From Pedobacter sp. PF22-3 (lineage in GTDB: Bacteria; Bacteroidota; Bacteroidia; Sphingobacteriales; Sphingobacteriaceae): a DNA stretch of 64,000 nucleotides. Positions 24,676 through 33,728 of the stretch are shown one piece after another. Location: positions 357,806 to 421,805 of the forward strand of contig NZ_JAPIVP010000003.1 of assembly GCF_026239555.1 (NCBI RefSeq), in the 5' to 3' direction. The notes under the pieces were generated by a model. The model worked only from the letters and a program-made list of their open reading frames with translations, was not told where the DNA came from and searched no databases. The number at the start of each line of letters is the position of its first letter. Within the stretch, counting starts at the first letter, position 1. The position numbers and the translations under genes were made by a program.

Positions 24676-25950
24676 TTACTTGCTACTAATTTTATTCTTC
24701 ATCACCATCTGGCAGGTGTGCCGGCTCTTCACTTCTAATAAAATATCTTTATCCACGGTTACACGGTCAATAGTTTGCTGATTGTAATAACGGATGGTTA
24801 CCAGTTCAAGACCCTTATTATATTTTACGGTAAACTCTTCCGAAAGGTCTTTGATCAGTTTTTCAATCTGAACAGGATGATCATCTACACTTACTGAAAA
24901 GCTGATGGCAGAGTTAAGCATGGTATTGATTTTGATCCTGTGTGTATGGAACAGTTCAAAAATATTGCTCAGATTTTCTTCAATAATAAAAGAATAATCT
25001 TTTGGGAAAATAGAAATCAGTGCCTGGTTAACCTTAAAAATAAAGGAGGGGATAGGTAATGGATTATTCTCTTTGGTAATTGCTGTTCCTGAGCCATCAG
25101 GCTGGATAAATGACCTCACAAAAAGTGGAATACCCTTGTTTTGGAGTGGCTTTATGGTTTTTGGATGAATTACCGTTGCACCGTAATAAGTAAGTTCAAT
25201 CGCATCATGATAAGAAAGCTGAGCAATCAACGCTGTCTCATCAAACCATTTCGGATCTGCATTTAATACCCCTGGAACATCTTTCCATATGGTTAAGGCG
25301 GCGGCATCTAAACAGGAAGCAAATATTGCTGCCGAATAGTCAGAACCTTCGCGACCTAATGTTGTGGTGTAATTTTCGCTTGTTCCGCCAATAAATCCTT
25401 GTGTTACAATGATGTTATCTGTTAAAAGAGGCACTAAATCTTTCTGGATGATCAGGTTGGTCTTAGCCCAGTCTACTTTACCTTCTTTATACGTATTATC
25501 AGTCTGGATGTAGTTGCGTGCATCGGCCCAAAGGGTTTTATTACCCGTTTCATTTAACCAGGCCGCTACAATTTTAGTAGAAACTATCTCACCAATAGAT
25601 ACAATCTGATCATAAATATAATCAGGATTGTGATCCGGCTCATCTTCAATCAACCAATCGATTTCAACAAAGGTATTGGCTATATCATCATAAACTGGAT
25701 GTTGTTTGCCCTGAAAGAGTTCATCTATAATGCCGAAATGGAAATGTTTAATTTCTTCAAAAATTGCATGTGCCTCATCATTTTGTGAGAGGAAAGCGTG
25801 GGTTAGGTCTTCCAATCTATTGGTGATTTTGCCCATAGCAGAAATAACGATCAATAGGTTCCCTTTTTTGTAATCGCGTACAATATTAGCCAGATTTTTT
25901 ACTCCATCTGCATCTTTTACTGAGGCACCACCAAACTTAAAAATATCCAT
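24676..25950 (-). CDS. Aspartate kinase, monofunctional
   Basis: The 424-residue enzyme phosphorylates aspartate, the first step to lysine, threonine, methionine and diaminopimelate. The kinase domain begins KFGGASVKDADGVKN, and has the family blocks GFIGGTSENYTTTLGREGSDYSA, WKDVPGVLNADPKW and ELTYYGATVIHPKT. A C-terminal regulatory ACT-like region starts near residue 280. No homoserine dehydrogenase domain is present. The start is placed at MDIFKFGG, which begins one base after the stop of the GNAT gene upstream; the longer frame would overlap that gene. It forms a tight leftward operon with the GNAT and YggS genes. Confidence 0.92.
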   Translation of the reverse strand: MDIFKFGGASVKDADGVKNLANIVRDYKKGNLLIVISAMGKITNRLEDLTHAFLSQNDEAHAIFEEIKHFHFGIIDELFQGKQHPVYDDIANTFVEIDWLIEDEPDHNPDYIYDQIVSIGEIVSTKIVAAWLNETGNKTLWADARNYIQTDNTYKEGKVDWAKTNLIIQKDLVPLLTDNIIVTQGFIGGTSENYTTTLGREGSDYSAAIFASCLDAAALTIWKDVPGVLNADPKWFDETALIAQLSYHDAIELTYYGATVIHPKTIKPLQNKGIPLFVRSFIQPDGSGTAITKENNPLPIPSFIFKVNQALISIFPKDYSFIIEENLSNIFELFHTHRIKINTMLNSAISFSVSVDDHPVQIEKLIKDLSEEFTVKYNKGLELVTIRYYNQQTIDRVTVDKDILLEVKSRHTCQMVMKNKISSK

Positions 25951-25951
25951 A

Positions 25952-26419
25952 TTAAAATGCCTTGATCTGTTCTGTCGATAGCGCTGCATTTAACCAGCCA
26001 CTTTCTAAATGTGCTTTATATTTATTATAGAAGTTAATTGCTGGTTCGTTCCAGTCTAACACCTGCCAAACCATACCACTATATTTACCATTTTTAGCTT
26101 CTTCTATCACTTTTTCGAACAATACTTTACCCAAGCCTTTTCCTCTAAATTCTTCTGTTACAATAAAATCTTCAAGGTATAACCTGCAACCCTTCCAGGT
26201 AGAATAACGCGTATAATATAGGGCAAAGCCTACAATTGTACTATTTACTTCTGCCACGTATGCCTTCCATACGGGGTTTTTGCCAAAACCAGCATCAACG
26301 AAGTGATCTAAAGTAACGGTAACTTCCTCAGGAGCCCGTTCATAAATGGCTAGTTCATTAATTAATTCCAATAATCTTGAACAATCCTCTGCAGTTGCAA
26401 ATCTGATTTTGAAATCCAT
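25952..26419 (-). CDS. GNAT-family N-acetyltransferase
   Basis: The 155-residue protein shows the GNAT fold: RFATAEDCSRLLELINELA at the start, YLEDFIVTEEFRGKGLGKVLFEKV as motif A for acetyl-CoA binding, and WNEPAINFYNKYKAH as motif B. The pattern resembles diamine/thialysine acetyltransferases (SAT1-like), but the substrate cannot be proved. It sits between yggS-like and aspartate kinase genes with one-base gaps, so translation is probably coupled. Confidence 0.9.
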   Translation of the reverse strand: MDFKIRFATAEDCSRLLELINELAIYERAPEEVTVTLDHFVDAGFGKNPVWKAYVAEVNSTIVGFALYYTRYSTWKGCRLYLEDFIVTEEFRGKGLGKVLFEKVIEEAKNGKYSGMVWQVLDWNEPAINFYNKYKAHLESGWLNAALSTEQIKAF

Positions 26420-26420
26420 A

Positions 26421-27122
26421 TTAGTTAGCCGAAATATCGTTTTTGAAATGTTTGATCACCCTTTTTCCAAAAATACTGCTACCAATACGCACCATCGTAC
26501 TGCCTTCTTCAATGGCGATTTTGTAATCGGCACTCATTCCCGTTGATATTTCCTTAAAAGAATCCTCTTTACGGAAAAAGCTTACTTTTATACCATCGAA
26601 AAATACTTTTAGTTCGTTAAACTCAACAGTAATCTGTTTTTCGTTTTTGGTATTGGTGGCAATGCCCATTAATCCAACTACACGGATGTTTTTTAATTCA
26701 GCAAAGGCTTCATCACGCAATAATTCAATCACTTCATCAAAGCCAAGTCCGAATTTAGTGTCTTCATCAGCAATGTAAACCTGTAACAAACAATCAATTA
26801 CGCGTTTGTTTTTTTTCGCTTGCTTATCGATTTCCTGCAGCAGTTTCAAACTATCTACTCCATGTATCAGTTTTACAAAAGGCGCAATGTATTTTACTTT
26901 ATTGGTCTGTAAATGGCCGATGAGGTGCCATTCGATATCTTTAGGGAGCTGCGCTTCTTTTTCAACCATTTCCTGCACGTGGTTTTCACCAAAAATACGT
27001 TGTCCGGCGTTGTATGCTTCTAAAATTGATTCTATTGGCTGTGTTTTTGAAACTGCAATCAGTTTAACTCCGTCTGATTCAACTTCGCTTTTATATTGTT
27101 TAAGATTATCAGCTATGCTCAT
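26421..27122 (-). CDS. PLP homeostasis protein, YggS/PLPBP family
   Basis: The 233-residue protein is a single-domain alanine-racemase-fold barrel that binds pyridoxal phosphate and helps regulate its free level, with no known catalysis. The PLP lysine is Lys26 in LIAVSKTQP. Other family blocks are FGENHVQEM, WHLIGHLQTNKVKYI, GLMGIAT and the C-terminal MSADYKIAIEEGSTMVRIGSSIFG. It is the first gene of a leftward operon with the GNAT and aspartate kinase genes and is divergent from the DUF4296 gene. Confidence 0.94.
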   Translation of the reverse strand: MSIADNLKQYKSEVESDGVKLIAVSKTQPIESILEAYNAGQRIFGENHVQEMVEKEAQLPKDIEWHLIGHLQTNKVKYIAPFVKLIHGVDSLKLLQEIDKQAKKNKRVIDCLLQVYIADEDTKFGLGFDEVIELLRDEAFAELKNIRVVGLMGIATNTKNEKQITVEFNELKVFFDGIKVSFFRKEDSFKEISTGMSADYKIAIEEGSTMVRIGSSIFGKRVIKHFKNDISAN

Positions 27123-27191
27123 TTATAACTATTTTTGGTAAAATTAATAACCTTGCCGCAATTTGGGCAAAAAATAATATTTAAATTAAGC

Positions 27192-27749
27192 ATGAAGAGA
27201 TTAATATGGGTTTTAATGACAGCTATATTATGGTTCGGCTGTAAACCTGGCGTACCTGATGACATTATTAAACCTGATAAAATGGAAAAGATCTTATACG
27301 ATATGCACATTGTAGATGGATACCTTTCCAGTATTTACGTAGTCGATTCTGCAAAGAAGGTGGCTGCAGCATATTACAAAGGGATTTATAAAAAGTTTGG
27401 AACAGATTCTGCCCAGTATAATAAAAGTTTACTTTGGTATAATACCAACCCTGTAGCGCTGGAAGCCGTGTATAAAAATATACAGAAAATGCTGGCTAAA
27501 CAAAAAAAAGGAACGGAATTAGCCGATTTAATGATTAAGAAAAAACAGTTTAAAGCTGATTCGTTGGTGATAGCAAAGAAATTTAAGGCCGATTCGCTTG
27601 CTATTAGAAAAAAAATGAAACCAGATTCTTTATCCAAGGTTAAAGCTGTGGCGGCTATTGCCAAAAAGAAAAAACAGGCCGATTCACTTATAAATATAAA
27701 AAAAGCCGGGATTGCGAGCGTAATGCCCACCCCGGCAGCAGTACAATAA
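27192..27749 (+). CDS. DUF4296-type lipoprotein
   Basis: The 185-residue precursor has a short signal peptide with lipobox (AILWFGC, Cys15). A helical DUF4296-like domain follows (IIKPDKMEKILYDMHIVDGYL, YNKSLLWYNTNP), then a Lys/Ala/Asp-rich tail with repeats of KADSL (KQFKADSLVIAKKFKADSLAI). The start is put at MKRLIW, since the longer open frame adds residues that are not signal-like. It ends one base before mutS2, so the two are likely cotranscribed. Function of the family is unknown. Confidence 0.82.
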   Translation: MKRLIWVLMTAILWFGCKPGVPDDIIKPDKMEKILYDMHIVDGYLSSIYVVDSAKKVAAAYYKGIYKKFGTDSAQYNKSLLWYNTNPVALEAVYKNIQKMLAKQKKGTELADLMIKKKQFKADSLVIAKKFKADSLAIRKKMKPDSLSKVKAVAAIAKKKKQADSLINIKKAGIASVMPTPAAVQ

Positions 27750-27750
27750 T

Positions 27751-30129
27751 ATGTTATATCCCGATAATTGTTTAGAACGTTTAGGTTTTGTAGAAATCAG
27801 GCAACTGATCAGCAAACATTGTTTGAGCTCTATGGGCCAGGCAATGGTGGAAAAGATGCAGGTGATGAACCGTTTTGATCAAATTGATAAATTTTTACGT
27901 CAAACAAACGAATTTAAGCGTATCCTGCAAAATCAGGAACCCTTACAGATCAATACGTTTTTTGATATTAAATCGCTGGTTGAAAAAATCAGGGTAGAAG
28001 GTACTTATCTTTTAGAAGAGGAATGGTTTCAGGTATATACTTCCTTGCAAACTGTTTTTTCTGTACTCCGGTTTTTTGAAGAACGAGCAGAAGTATACCC
28101 AACACTTGAAGCTTTATTTGAGCATCTGCCAATCGAAAAAAACATTCTGCGTAAGATAGAAACAGTAATTGATGCCAAAGGAAAGATTAAACCAAATGCA
28201 TCAAAAGAATTGCAGGAAATTACCTCAGCAATTTCGAAAGCAGAGCAAGATGTGCGTAAGCGCATGGATTCTATATATAAGCAGGCTATAGCCAATAATT
28301 GGGTTGCCGATGGGAGTTTAACCATTCGTGATGGGCGGATGTGTATTCCTGTTTTGGCAGAAAATAAACGCAAACTAAAGGGTTTTGTGCACGATGAATC
28401 GGCTACAGGTCAAACCGTTTATATTGAGCCTGAAGAAGTTTTTACTTTAAATAATAAGTTACGCGATTTAGAATTTGATAAACGCCGTGAAATTATTAAA
28501 ATTTTAATTGCCTTAACGGATGATCTGCGACCGTATTCTCCATTATTACTTTCTTACCATGGTTTCTTGACTAAACTCGATTTCGTGCGTGCAAAGGCTT
28601 TATTTGCGATGGATATAGAAGCTGAAATGCCAGGTTTGTTAAAAGAACCTAAAACTAAGCTGATTAATGCAAGGCATCCTTTATTGTCAATTTCATTTGC
28701 TGCTGAGAAGAAAACGGTTACCCCCTTAAATATTCATATAGATGCAGAAACACGCGTAGTACTGGTATCAGGTCCGAATGCGGGTGGTAAATCAGTTTGT
28801 ATGAAAACGGTTGGTCTTTTGCAGCTAATGCTACAAACCGGTTTGTTGATTCCCGTTGATGCCAACAGTGAAGTGGGTATTTTTGAGAATATTTTTGCCG
28901 ATATCGGCGATGATCAATCGATAGAAAGTGATTTGAGCACCTATAGTGCGCATCTGAAGAAGATGCGCTATTTTGTAGAGCACGCTTCACCAAAAACTAT
29001 GGTATTGATTGATGAATTTGGTACAGGTACCGATCCGCAGTTTGGCGGACCAATGGCTGAAGCTGTTCTTGAGGTATTAAACAATAAGAAGGTGAGAGGT
29101 GTAATTACCACCCACTATTCTAATTTAAAACTATTTGCAGGAAATACATCTGGTTTGGAAAATGCATCGATGCTTTTTGATAATGCAAAAATGAAACCGC
29201 TTTACATTTTAGAGATGGGTAAACCCGGAAGTTCTTACGCTTTCGAAATTGCACAGAATATTGGTTTGCCAAAAGAAGTGATCCAGCTTGCGAAAGAGAA
29301 AACGGGATCCAACCAGAACCGGGTAGATACGATGCTGGTTGATCTGGAGCGTGAAAAGAAAAATGTTTACGATGCAAAAGTAAGTTTGGCCAATCAACAG
29401 AACAAGGCCAAAAACCTGGTTGCCGAAAATGAAAAGTTAAAGACATTTTTAGAAGAGAATAAAAAAATCCTGATTAAGGAAGCCAAACAAGAGGCGCAGA
29501 ACATTATTAAAAATGCCAATAAACTGGTAGAAAATACCATTGCCGAGATCAAGGAAAAACAGGCTGATAAGGAAGTAACCAAAGAACTTCGGCAAAACCT
29601 GCAACGCGAACTGGTTAAAAATACAATTCCGAAAGAGCGCCCTAAACCGGTACCGGTAGTGATTGGTGGTGAAATAGAAATTGGCGATTTGGTAAAGTTT
29701 ACGGATAGTGAAACCATTGGCCAGGTTTTAGAAATTAACCGGAATGAACTGGTTTTGGCCATCGGCGATTTACGATCAACTGTTAAAAAGAACCGTGTAC
29801 AAAAAGTGAGTAACCGCGAAGCTAAAAAAGTAGTTCAAAGTAGTGCCAATTCTTTTGCAGGGCGGATGAATGATGCTGTTTCTGGCTTTAGAGCTGAACT
29901 CGACCTTCGGGGAAAGCGTACAGAAGATGCCCTTTTCGAAGTAGAGAAATATTTAGACAAAGCCATTATGCTCGGCTTTCCATCTATCAAACTGATCCAT
30001 GGCAAAGGTGATGGGATTTTAAGAAAAATGATCAGGGAATATTTACGCAAGTATAGTCAGGTAAACAGAATGGAAGATGAACATGCGGATAGGGGTGGTG
30101 ATGGCATTACCTATGTGTATTTGAATTAG
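27751..30129 (+). CDS. mutS2: Endonuclease MutS2 with Smr domain
   Basis: The 792-residue protein lacks the mismatch-recognition domain of MutS. It has a clamp/core region, an ATPase with Walker A GPNAGGKS (341-348) and Walker B VLIDEFGTGTDP, then ITTHYSNLK. A long coiled coil follows (about 510-640). It ends in a Smr nuclease domain (LDLRGKRTEDALFEVEKYLD, KLIHGKGDGILRKMIREYL). MutS2 proteins act on recombination intermediates or, in some species, on stalled ribosomes. The length matches the family. Confidence 0.95.
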   Translation: MLYPDNCLERLGFVEIRQLISKHCLSSMGQAMVEKMQVMNRFDQIDKFLRQTNEFKRILQNQEPLQINTFFDIKSLVEKIRVEGTYLLEEEWFQVYTSLQTVFSVLRFFEERAEVYPTLEALFEHLPIEKNILRKIETVIDAKGKIKPNASKELQEITSAISKAEQDVRKRMDSIYKQAIANNWVADGSLTIRDGRMCIPVLAENKRKLKGFVHDESATGQTVYIEPEEVFTLNNKLRDLEFDKRREIIKILIALTDDLRPYSPLLLSYHGFLTKLDFVRAKALFAMDIEAEMPGLLKEPKTKLINARHPLLSISFAAEKKTVTPLNIHIDAETRVVLVSGPNAGGKSVCMKTVGLLQLMLQTGLLIPVDANSEVGIFENIFADIGDDQSIESDLSTYSAHLKKMRYFVEHASPKTMVLIDEFGTGTDPQFGGPMAEAVLEVLNNKKVRGVITTHYSNLKLFAGNTSGLENASMLFDNAKMKPLYILEMGKPGSSYAFEIAQNIGLPKEVIQLAKEKTGSNQNRVDTMLVDLEREKKNVYDAKVSLANQQNKAKNLVAENEKLKTFLEENKKILIKEAKQEAQNIIKNANKLVENTIAEIKEKQADKEVTKELRQNLQRELVKNTIPKERPKPVPVVIGGEIEIGDLVKFTDSETIGQVLEINRNELVLAIGDLRSTVKKNRVQKVSNREAKKVVQSSANSFAGRMNDAVSGFRAELDLRGKRTEDALFEVEKYLDKAIMLGFPSIKLIHGKGDGILRKMIREYLRKYSQVNRMEDEHADRGGDGITYVYLN

Positions 30130-30153
30130 TGTTGTGAGATTTGAGTCGCTTAG

Positions 30154-30193
30154 GCGTCATCTCGACTGGAGTGCTACGTAATAGAGAGATCTG
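30154..30193. repeat. Dispersed repeat, family B
   Basis: CGTCATCTCGACTGGAGTGC and GAGAGATCTGCT match the repeat at 23253-23292 with a few changes. Confidence 0.5.
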
Positions 30194-30204
30194 CTGTAGT
30201 GGTG

Positions 30205-30390
30205 TTGGATGTTACCATCTGATACTTAGAAAAATCTTTTTTGCTAATCTCTTTCTAAAATTAACTATAGTATTCTCTTATCAATTTAGCCTGTCAGATG
30301 GAAACATCTGACAGCACATATTTGTGGTGCAGGATGTTACCATCCTGCACTAATTATTTTTTTGAAATCTGTCAGATGGTAATATCTAAA
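30205..30390. repeat. Series of four hairpins with GATG..CATC cores (family E)
   Basis: Four palindromes share a core: GATGTTACCATC (30208), CTGTCAGATGGAAACATCTG (30291, extending to 30314), a 24-base palindrome around GATGTTACCATC (30327-30350), and AGATGGTAATATCT (30374). The outer stems differ while the core is kept. They fill the gap between mutS2 and the PQQ dehydrogenase gene. Confidence 0.65.
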
Positions 30391-30454
30391 AGTACTTACA
30401 GAAAAACTAAAACTTTTATAACTGTAACTATGTTATTTTTAAAACGTTACGGTT

Positions 30455-31543
30455 ATGAAAAAAATCTTACTCTGCCTTTTTGTGGTATTATTTACCACAA
30501 CTTGCAAAAAGACCGACAGTGGTAATGAAGATCCAGGTAACTTGCCTGATGTAGAATTAAAATCAAAAGTAATTGTATCTGGACTGAGTCTTCCCTGGGA
30601 AATGGTATATGGTCCGGATAATTTCATCTGGTTTACGGAAAAGGCCGGTAAAATCAGTCGATTAAATCCTGCTACAGGTCAGGTAACAGCCTTGCTAACC
30701 ATAACCGAAGTACGTACAAATGGAGAGGGCGGCTTGCTTGGAATGACGCTACATCCCGATTTTACCGGTAATCCTTATGTTTATGTAGTGTATGGTTATG
30801 GAAGTACCTATAAAGCTAAAGTGGTACGTTATACTTACGCGGTAGGAAATTTAACCAGCCCGCTGGTTTTACTGGATCAGATTCCGGCTGCTTCTATCCA
30901 TAATGGTTCGCGTTTGTTAATCAGTGGTGGTAAATTATTTATCAGTACTGGTGATGCTGCTGATACTAACCTTCCTCAAAATATTAATTCTTTGGCTGGG
31001 AAAATTTTAAGAATCAATCTAGATGGCACTATCCCTGCTGATAATCCTTACCCAAATAATCCGGTTTGGTCTTTGGGCCATAGAAACCCACAGGGATTGA
31101 CTCAAGTGGGCAATAAAATTTTCTCTTCAGAACATGGACCTGATTCTGATGATGAAATTAATATTATTGAAAAAGGAAGAAACTATGGGTGGCCAAATAT
31201 TAAAGGTTTTTGTAATGAAAGTGGAGAGCAGTCTTTTTGCAATTTGAACAATGTAGCAGAACCATTAATCAACTGGACGCCAACTATTGCACCAAGTGGT
31301 TTAACCTATTATAATAACAACTATATCCCGCAGTTTAAAAACTCTTTATTGTTGGCGGTATTAAAGGGTACAAAACTGATGCAATTGAAATTAGATGATG
31401 CACAGACTAAAATTACCGGCACAAAAGATTTTTATGTAAATACTTATGGTAGGGTGAGAGCTGTCTGCCAATCACCTGAAGGAAAAATTTATATCTGTAC
31501 CAGTAATGGAAGTGATGATAAAATTGTAGAAATAGCAAAATAG
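30455..31543 (+). CDS. PQQ-dependent sugar dehydrogenase-like lipoprotein
   Basis: The 362-residue protein has a lipoprotein signal (FVVLFTTTC, Cys16 or nearby) and a six-bladed beta-propeller of the soluble aldose dehydrogenase (GSDH/YliI) type. Blocks include LSLPWEMVYGPDNFIWFTEK, GEGGLLGMTLHPDF, LAGKILRINLDGTIPADNP, WSLGHRNPQGLT and EHGPDSDDEINIIEKGRNYGWP. These match the PQQ- and Ca2+-binding regions of the family. It would oxidise aldoses in the periplasm if PQQ is available; whether this organism makes PQQ is not seen here. Confidence 0.9.
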   Translation: MKKILLCLFVVLFTTTCKKTDSGNEDPGNLPDVELKSKVIVSGLSLPWEMVYGPDNFIWFTEKAGKISRLNPATGQVTALLTITEVRTNGEGGLLGMTLHPDFTGNPYVYVVYGYGSTYKAKVVRYTYAVGNLTSPLVLLDQIPAASIHNGSRLLISGGKLFISTGDAADTNLPQNINSLAGKILRINLDGTIPADNPYPNNPVWSLGHRNPQGLTQVGNKIFSSEHGPDSDDEINIIEKGRNYGWPNIKGFCNESGEQSFCNLNNVAEPLINWTPTIAPSGLTYYNNNYIPQFKNSLLLAVLKGTKLMQLKLDDAQTKITGTKDFYVNTYGRVRAVCQSPEGKIYICTSNGSDDKIVEIAK

Positions 31544-31547
31544 TCGA

Positions 31548-31709
31548 TTATTTTTTCTGTCCAGGACACTTTTTACAGCGTTTGCCTTTTTTGAATTTTT
31601 CGCAACATTTTTTGTGCGCTGCTGTACAACTGAAAATAAAACCCATGCCCTTCTGAAATTCAGGGTCAGTGGGCAATACGAATATGTTATCTTCTCTCTC
31701 GTTAATCAT
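31548..31709 (-). CDS. Small cysteine-rich protein, unknown
   Basis: The 53-residue product starting MINEREDNIFVLP has a basic C-terminal half with five cysteines arranged C-x6-C-C-x9-C-x2-C (FSCTAAHKKCCEKFKKGKRCKKCPGQKK). That could bind a metal such as zinc. The frame extends 18 codons upstream; the shorter start is preferred because the extension looks noncoding. It is convergent with the dehydrogenase gene, ending 4 bases from it. No family was recognised with confidence. Confidence 0.6.
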   Translation of the reverse strand: MINEREDNIFVLPTDPEFQKGMGFIFSCTAAHKKCCEKFKKGKRCKKCPGQKK

Positions 31710-31837
31710 TGCAATACAAAGGTAGTGGTTATTTAGATTAATTCCAATCAAATAATATTCCATATAGATTTAAAAATTTAAATGCTGCATTTTTGTAGGC
31801 AATTTGTAATTTAGCGGCCTAACCAAAAATTCATAAA

Positions 31838-32539
31838 ATGATAAATAAAGTGGTATCTGGGGCTGAAGAGGCCATCAAAGATATATCAGATGGTACAACT
31901 ATCATGCTTGGTGGTTTCGGACTTTGTGGTATTCCAGAGAATTGTATAAATGCCCTGGTAACTAAGCAGGTGAAAAATCTGACCTGTATTTCTAACAACG
32001 CAGGTGTTGATGATTTTGGTATTGGCTTAATGCTGAAAAAACGACAGGTTAAAAAAATGATTTCTTCTTACGTGGGTGAAAATGCTGAATTTGAGCGGCA
32101 GTTGCTGAGCGGTGAACTTGAGGTAGAACTAATTCCTCAAGGTACTTTGGCTACCCGTTGTCTTGCTGCAGGATATGGCATGCCTGCAATTTTTACACCT
32201 GCAGGTGTAGGTACGGAAGTGGCAGAAGGTAAAGAAGTCCGTAATTTTGATGGCAAGGATTATTTAATGGAATATGCATTCGATGCAGATTTTGCAATTG
32301 TAAAAGCGTGGAAAGGTGATCGCGCAGGAAATTTAATCTTTAGGTCAACCAGCCGAAATTTTAATCCCGTAATGGCTATGGCCGGCAAAATTACCATTGC
32401 AGAGGTAGAAGAATTGGTAGAAGCTGGCGAATTAGATCCTGATTATATTCATACACCGGGTATTTATGTACACCGCATCTTCCAAGGTAAAAACTACGAG
32501 AAAAGAATTGAACAACGGACGGTAAGAAGAAAATCGTAA
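31838..32539 (+). CDS. 3-oxoacid CoA-transferase, subunit A
   Basis: The 233-residue subunit starts [20 protein letters not shown] and has the family-I CoA-transferase A signature ([18 protein letters not shown]) plus [15 protein letters not shown]. With subunit B it moves CoA between acetoacetate (or another 3-oxoacid) and succinate. Its stop overlaps the start of the DUF4260 gene by one base, and subunit B follows that, so the three form one operon. Confidence 0.93.
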   Translation: MINKVVSGAEEAIKDISDGTTIMLGGFGLCGIPENCINALVTKQVKNLTCISNNAGVDDFGIGLMLKKRQVKKMISSYVGENAEFERQLLSGELEVELIPQGTLATRCLAAGYGMPAIFTPAGVGTEVAEGKEVRNFDGKDYLMEYAFDADFAIVKAWKGDRAGNLIFRSTSRNFNPVMAMAGKITIAEVEELVEAGELDPDYIHTPGIYVHRIFQGKNYEKRIEQRTVRRKS

Positions 32540-32895
32540 TGAAGAAAATAATTGCAATTGAAGAAATGGCCATGTTTCTAATGGCAATATTTGCCTTTTC
32601 TAAATTGTCATTTCATTGGTGGATATTTCCGGTATTATTGCTTGTACCAGATTTGAGCATGTTAGGATATCTTGTAGGCCCGCAAGTGGGTGCGTGGTTT
32701 TATAATGTAGTTCACCATAAAGCGATAGCAATTTTAATTTTCTTGATCGGTTTTTATTATCATTTACCCGTATTGCAGCTAACTGGTATCATCCTGTTTG
32801 CCCACTCTTGTATGGATAGGGCATTAGGTTATGGTTTGAAGTATGGCGATGCATTTAATCACACACATTTAGGCTTAATTGGAAAAAATAAATAA
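32539..32895 (+). CDS. DUF4260 membrane protein inside the CoA-transferase operon
   Basis: The 118-residue protein has three or four hydrophobic helices and the DUF4260 pattern (EEMAMFLMAIFAF, PDLSMLGYLVGPQVGAWFYNVVHH, HSCMDRALGYGLKYGDAFNHTHLG). The His, Asp and Asn residues in the last block look conserved and functional. It overlaps subunit A by one base and ends immediately before the ATG of subunit B. Function unknown; position between two subunits suggests coexpression rather than a part in the enzyme. Confidence 0.85.
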   Translation: MKKIIAIEEMAMFLMAIFAFSKLSFHWWIFPVLLLVPDLSMLGYLVGPQVGAWFYNVVHHKAIAILIFLIGFYYHLPVLQLTGIILFAHSCMDRALGYGLKYGDAFNHTHLGLIGKNK

Positions 32896-33558
32896 ATGGC
32901 ATTTTCAAAAGAAGAGATCGCGCAGCGTATCGCTAAAGAAATAAAAGATGGTTATTATGTTAACCTTGGTATTGGCATACCTACATTAGTGGCCAACTAT
33001 ATTCCAGAAGGAATTAATGTAGTGTTACAGTCTGAAAACGGTTTATTAGGTATGGGACCATTTCCTTTTGAAGGGGAAGAAGATGCCGATCTAATTAATG
33101 CAGGTAAACAAACCATTACCACCTTGCCTGGATCGTCTATTTTTGATTCGGCAATGAGTTTTGGGATGATCCGTGCTCAAAAAGTAGATTTAACCATTCT
33201 GGGCGCCATGGAGGTGTCAGAAAATGGAGATATTGCCAACTGGAAAATTCCTGGTAAAATGGTAAAAGGAATGGGCGGAGCAATGGATTTAGTAGCGTCA
33301 GCTAAAAATATCATTGTGGCTATGCAGCACATTAATAAAGCTGGAGAAAGCAAATTGTTGCCAAAATGTACGCTTCCGCTAACTGGTGTTAAATGCATTA
33401 AAAAAATTGTAACTGAACTGGCCGTTCTGGATATTTTACCTGAAGGTGGTTTCAAACTTTTAGAACGGGCCCCAGGTGTGAGTATCGAATTTATACAACA
33501 ATCTACCGCAGGAAGATTGGTAATAGAAGGAGAAATCCCTGAAATGAGATTAGATTAA
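32896..33558 (+). CDS. 3-oxoacid CoA-transferase, subunit B
   Basis: The 220-residue subunit has the subunit B signature with the catalytic glutamate Glu47 in LQSENGLLGMGPFP, preceded by VNLGIGIPTLVANYIPEG. The Glu forms the covalent CoA thioester. It follows the DUF4260 gene without a gap. Together with subunit A it allows use or formation of acetoacetate in the cytoplasm. Confidence 0.94.
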   Translation: MAFSKEEIAQRIAKEIKDGYYVNLGIGIPTLVANYIPEGINVVLQSENGLLGMGPFPFEGEEDADLINAGKQTITTLPGSSIFDSAMSFGMIRAQKVDLTILGAMEVSENGDIANWKIPGKMVKGMGGAMDLVASAKNIIVAMQHINKAGESKLLPKCTLPLTGVKCIKKIVTELAVLDILPEGGFKLLERAPGVSIEFIQQSTAGRLVIEGEIPEMRLD

Positions 33559-33599
33559 TCAGTAGTTTTTTTGGGGCAGAAACCACTGCGATTGAATGA

Positions 33600-33680
33600 T
33601 TCCCATTTTCTCACGTTGAGCCTGCAGAAACGCCTTAAATTATATTATGGCGAGCTTTCGACTCCGCTCAGGCTGACAAC
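33600..33680. repeat. Repeat-like intergenic segment
   Basis: TTCTCACGTTGAGCCTGCAG and GAGCTTTCGACTCCGCTCAG, followed by GCTGAC, form an imperfect inverted pair. The CACGTTGAG word is shared with the segment at 18371. Confidence 0.45.
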
Positions 33681-33688
33681 CTACGGTC

Positions 33689-33725
33689 AAAAAGGAGTCA
33701 AACTCTTAAAGCTTGACTCCTTTTC
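33689..33725. terminator. Bidirectional terminator between the CoA-transferase operon and udk
   Basis: AAAAAGGAGTCAA and TTGACTCCTTTT form a 12-bp stem with an 11-base loop, A-rich on the left and T-rich on the right, at a convergent junction. Confidence 0.8.
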
Positions 33726-33728
33726 TAT

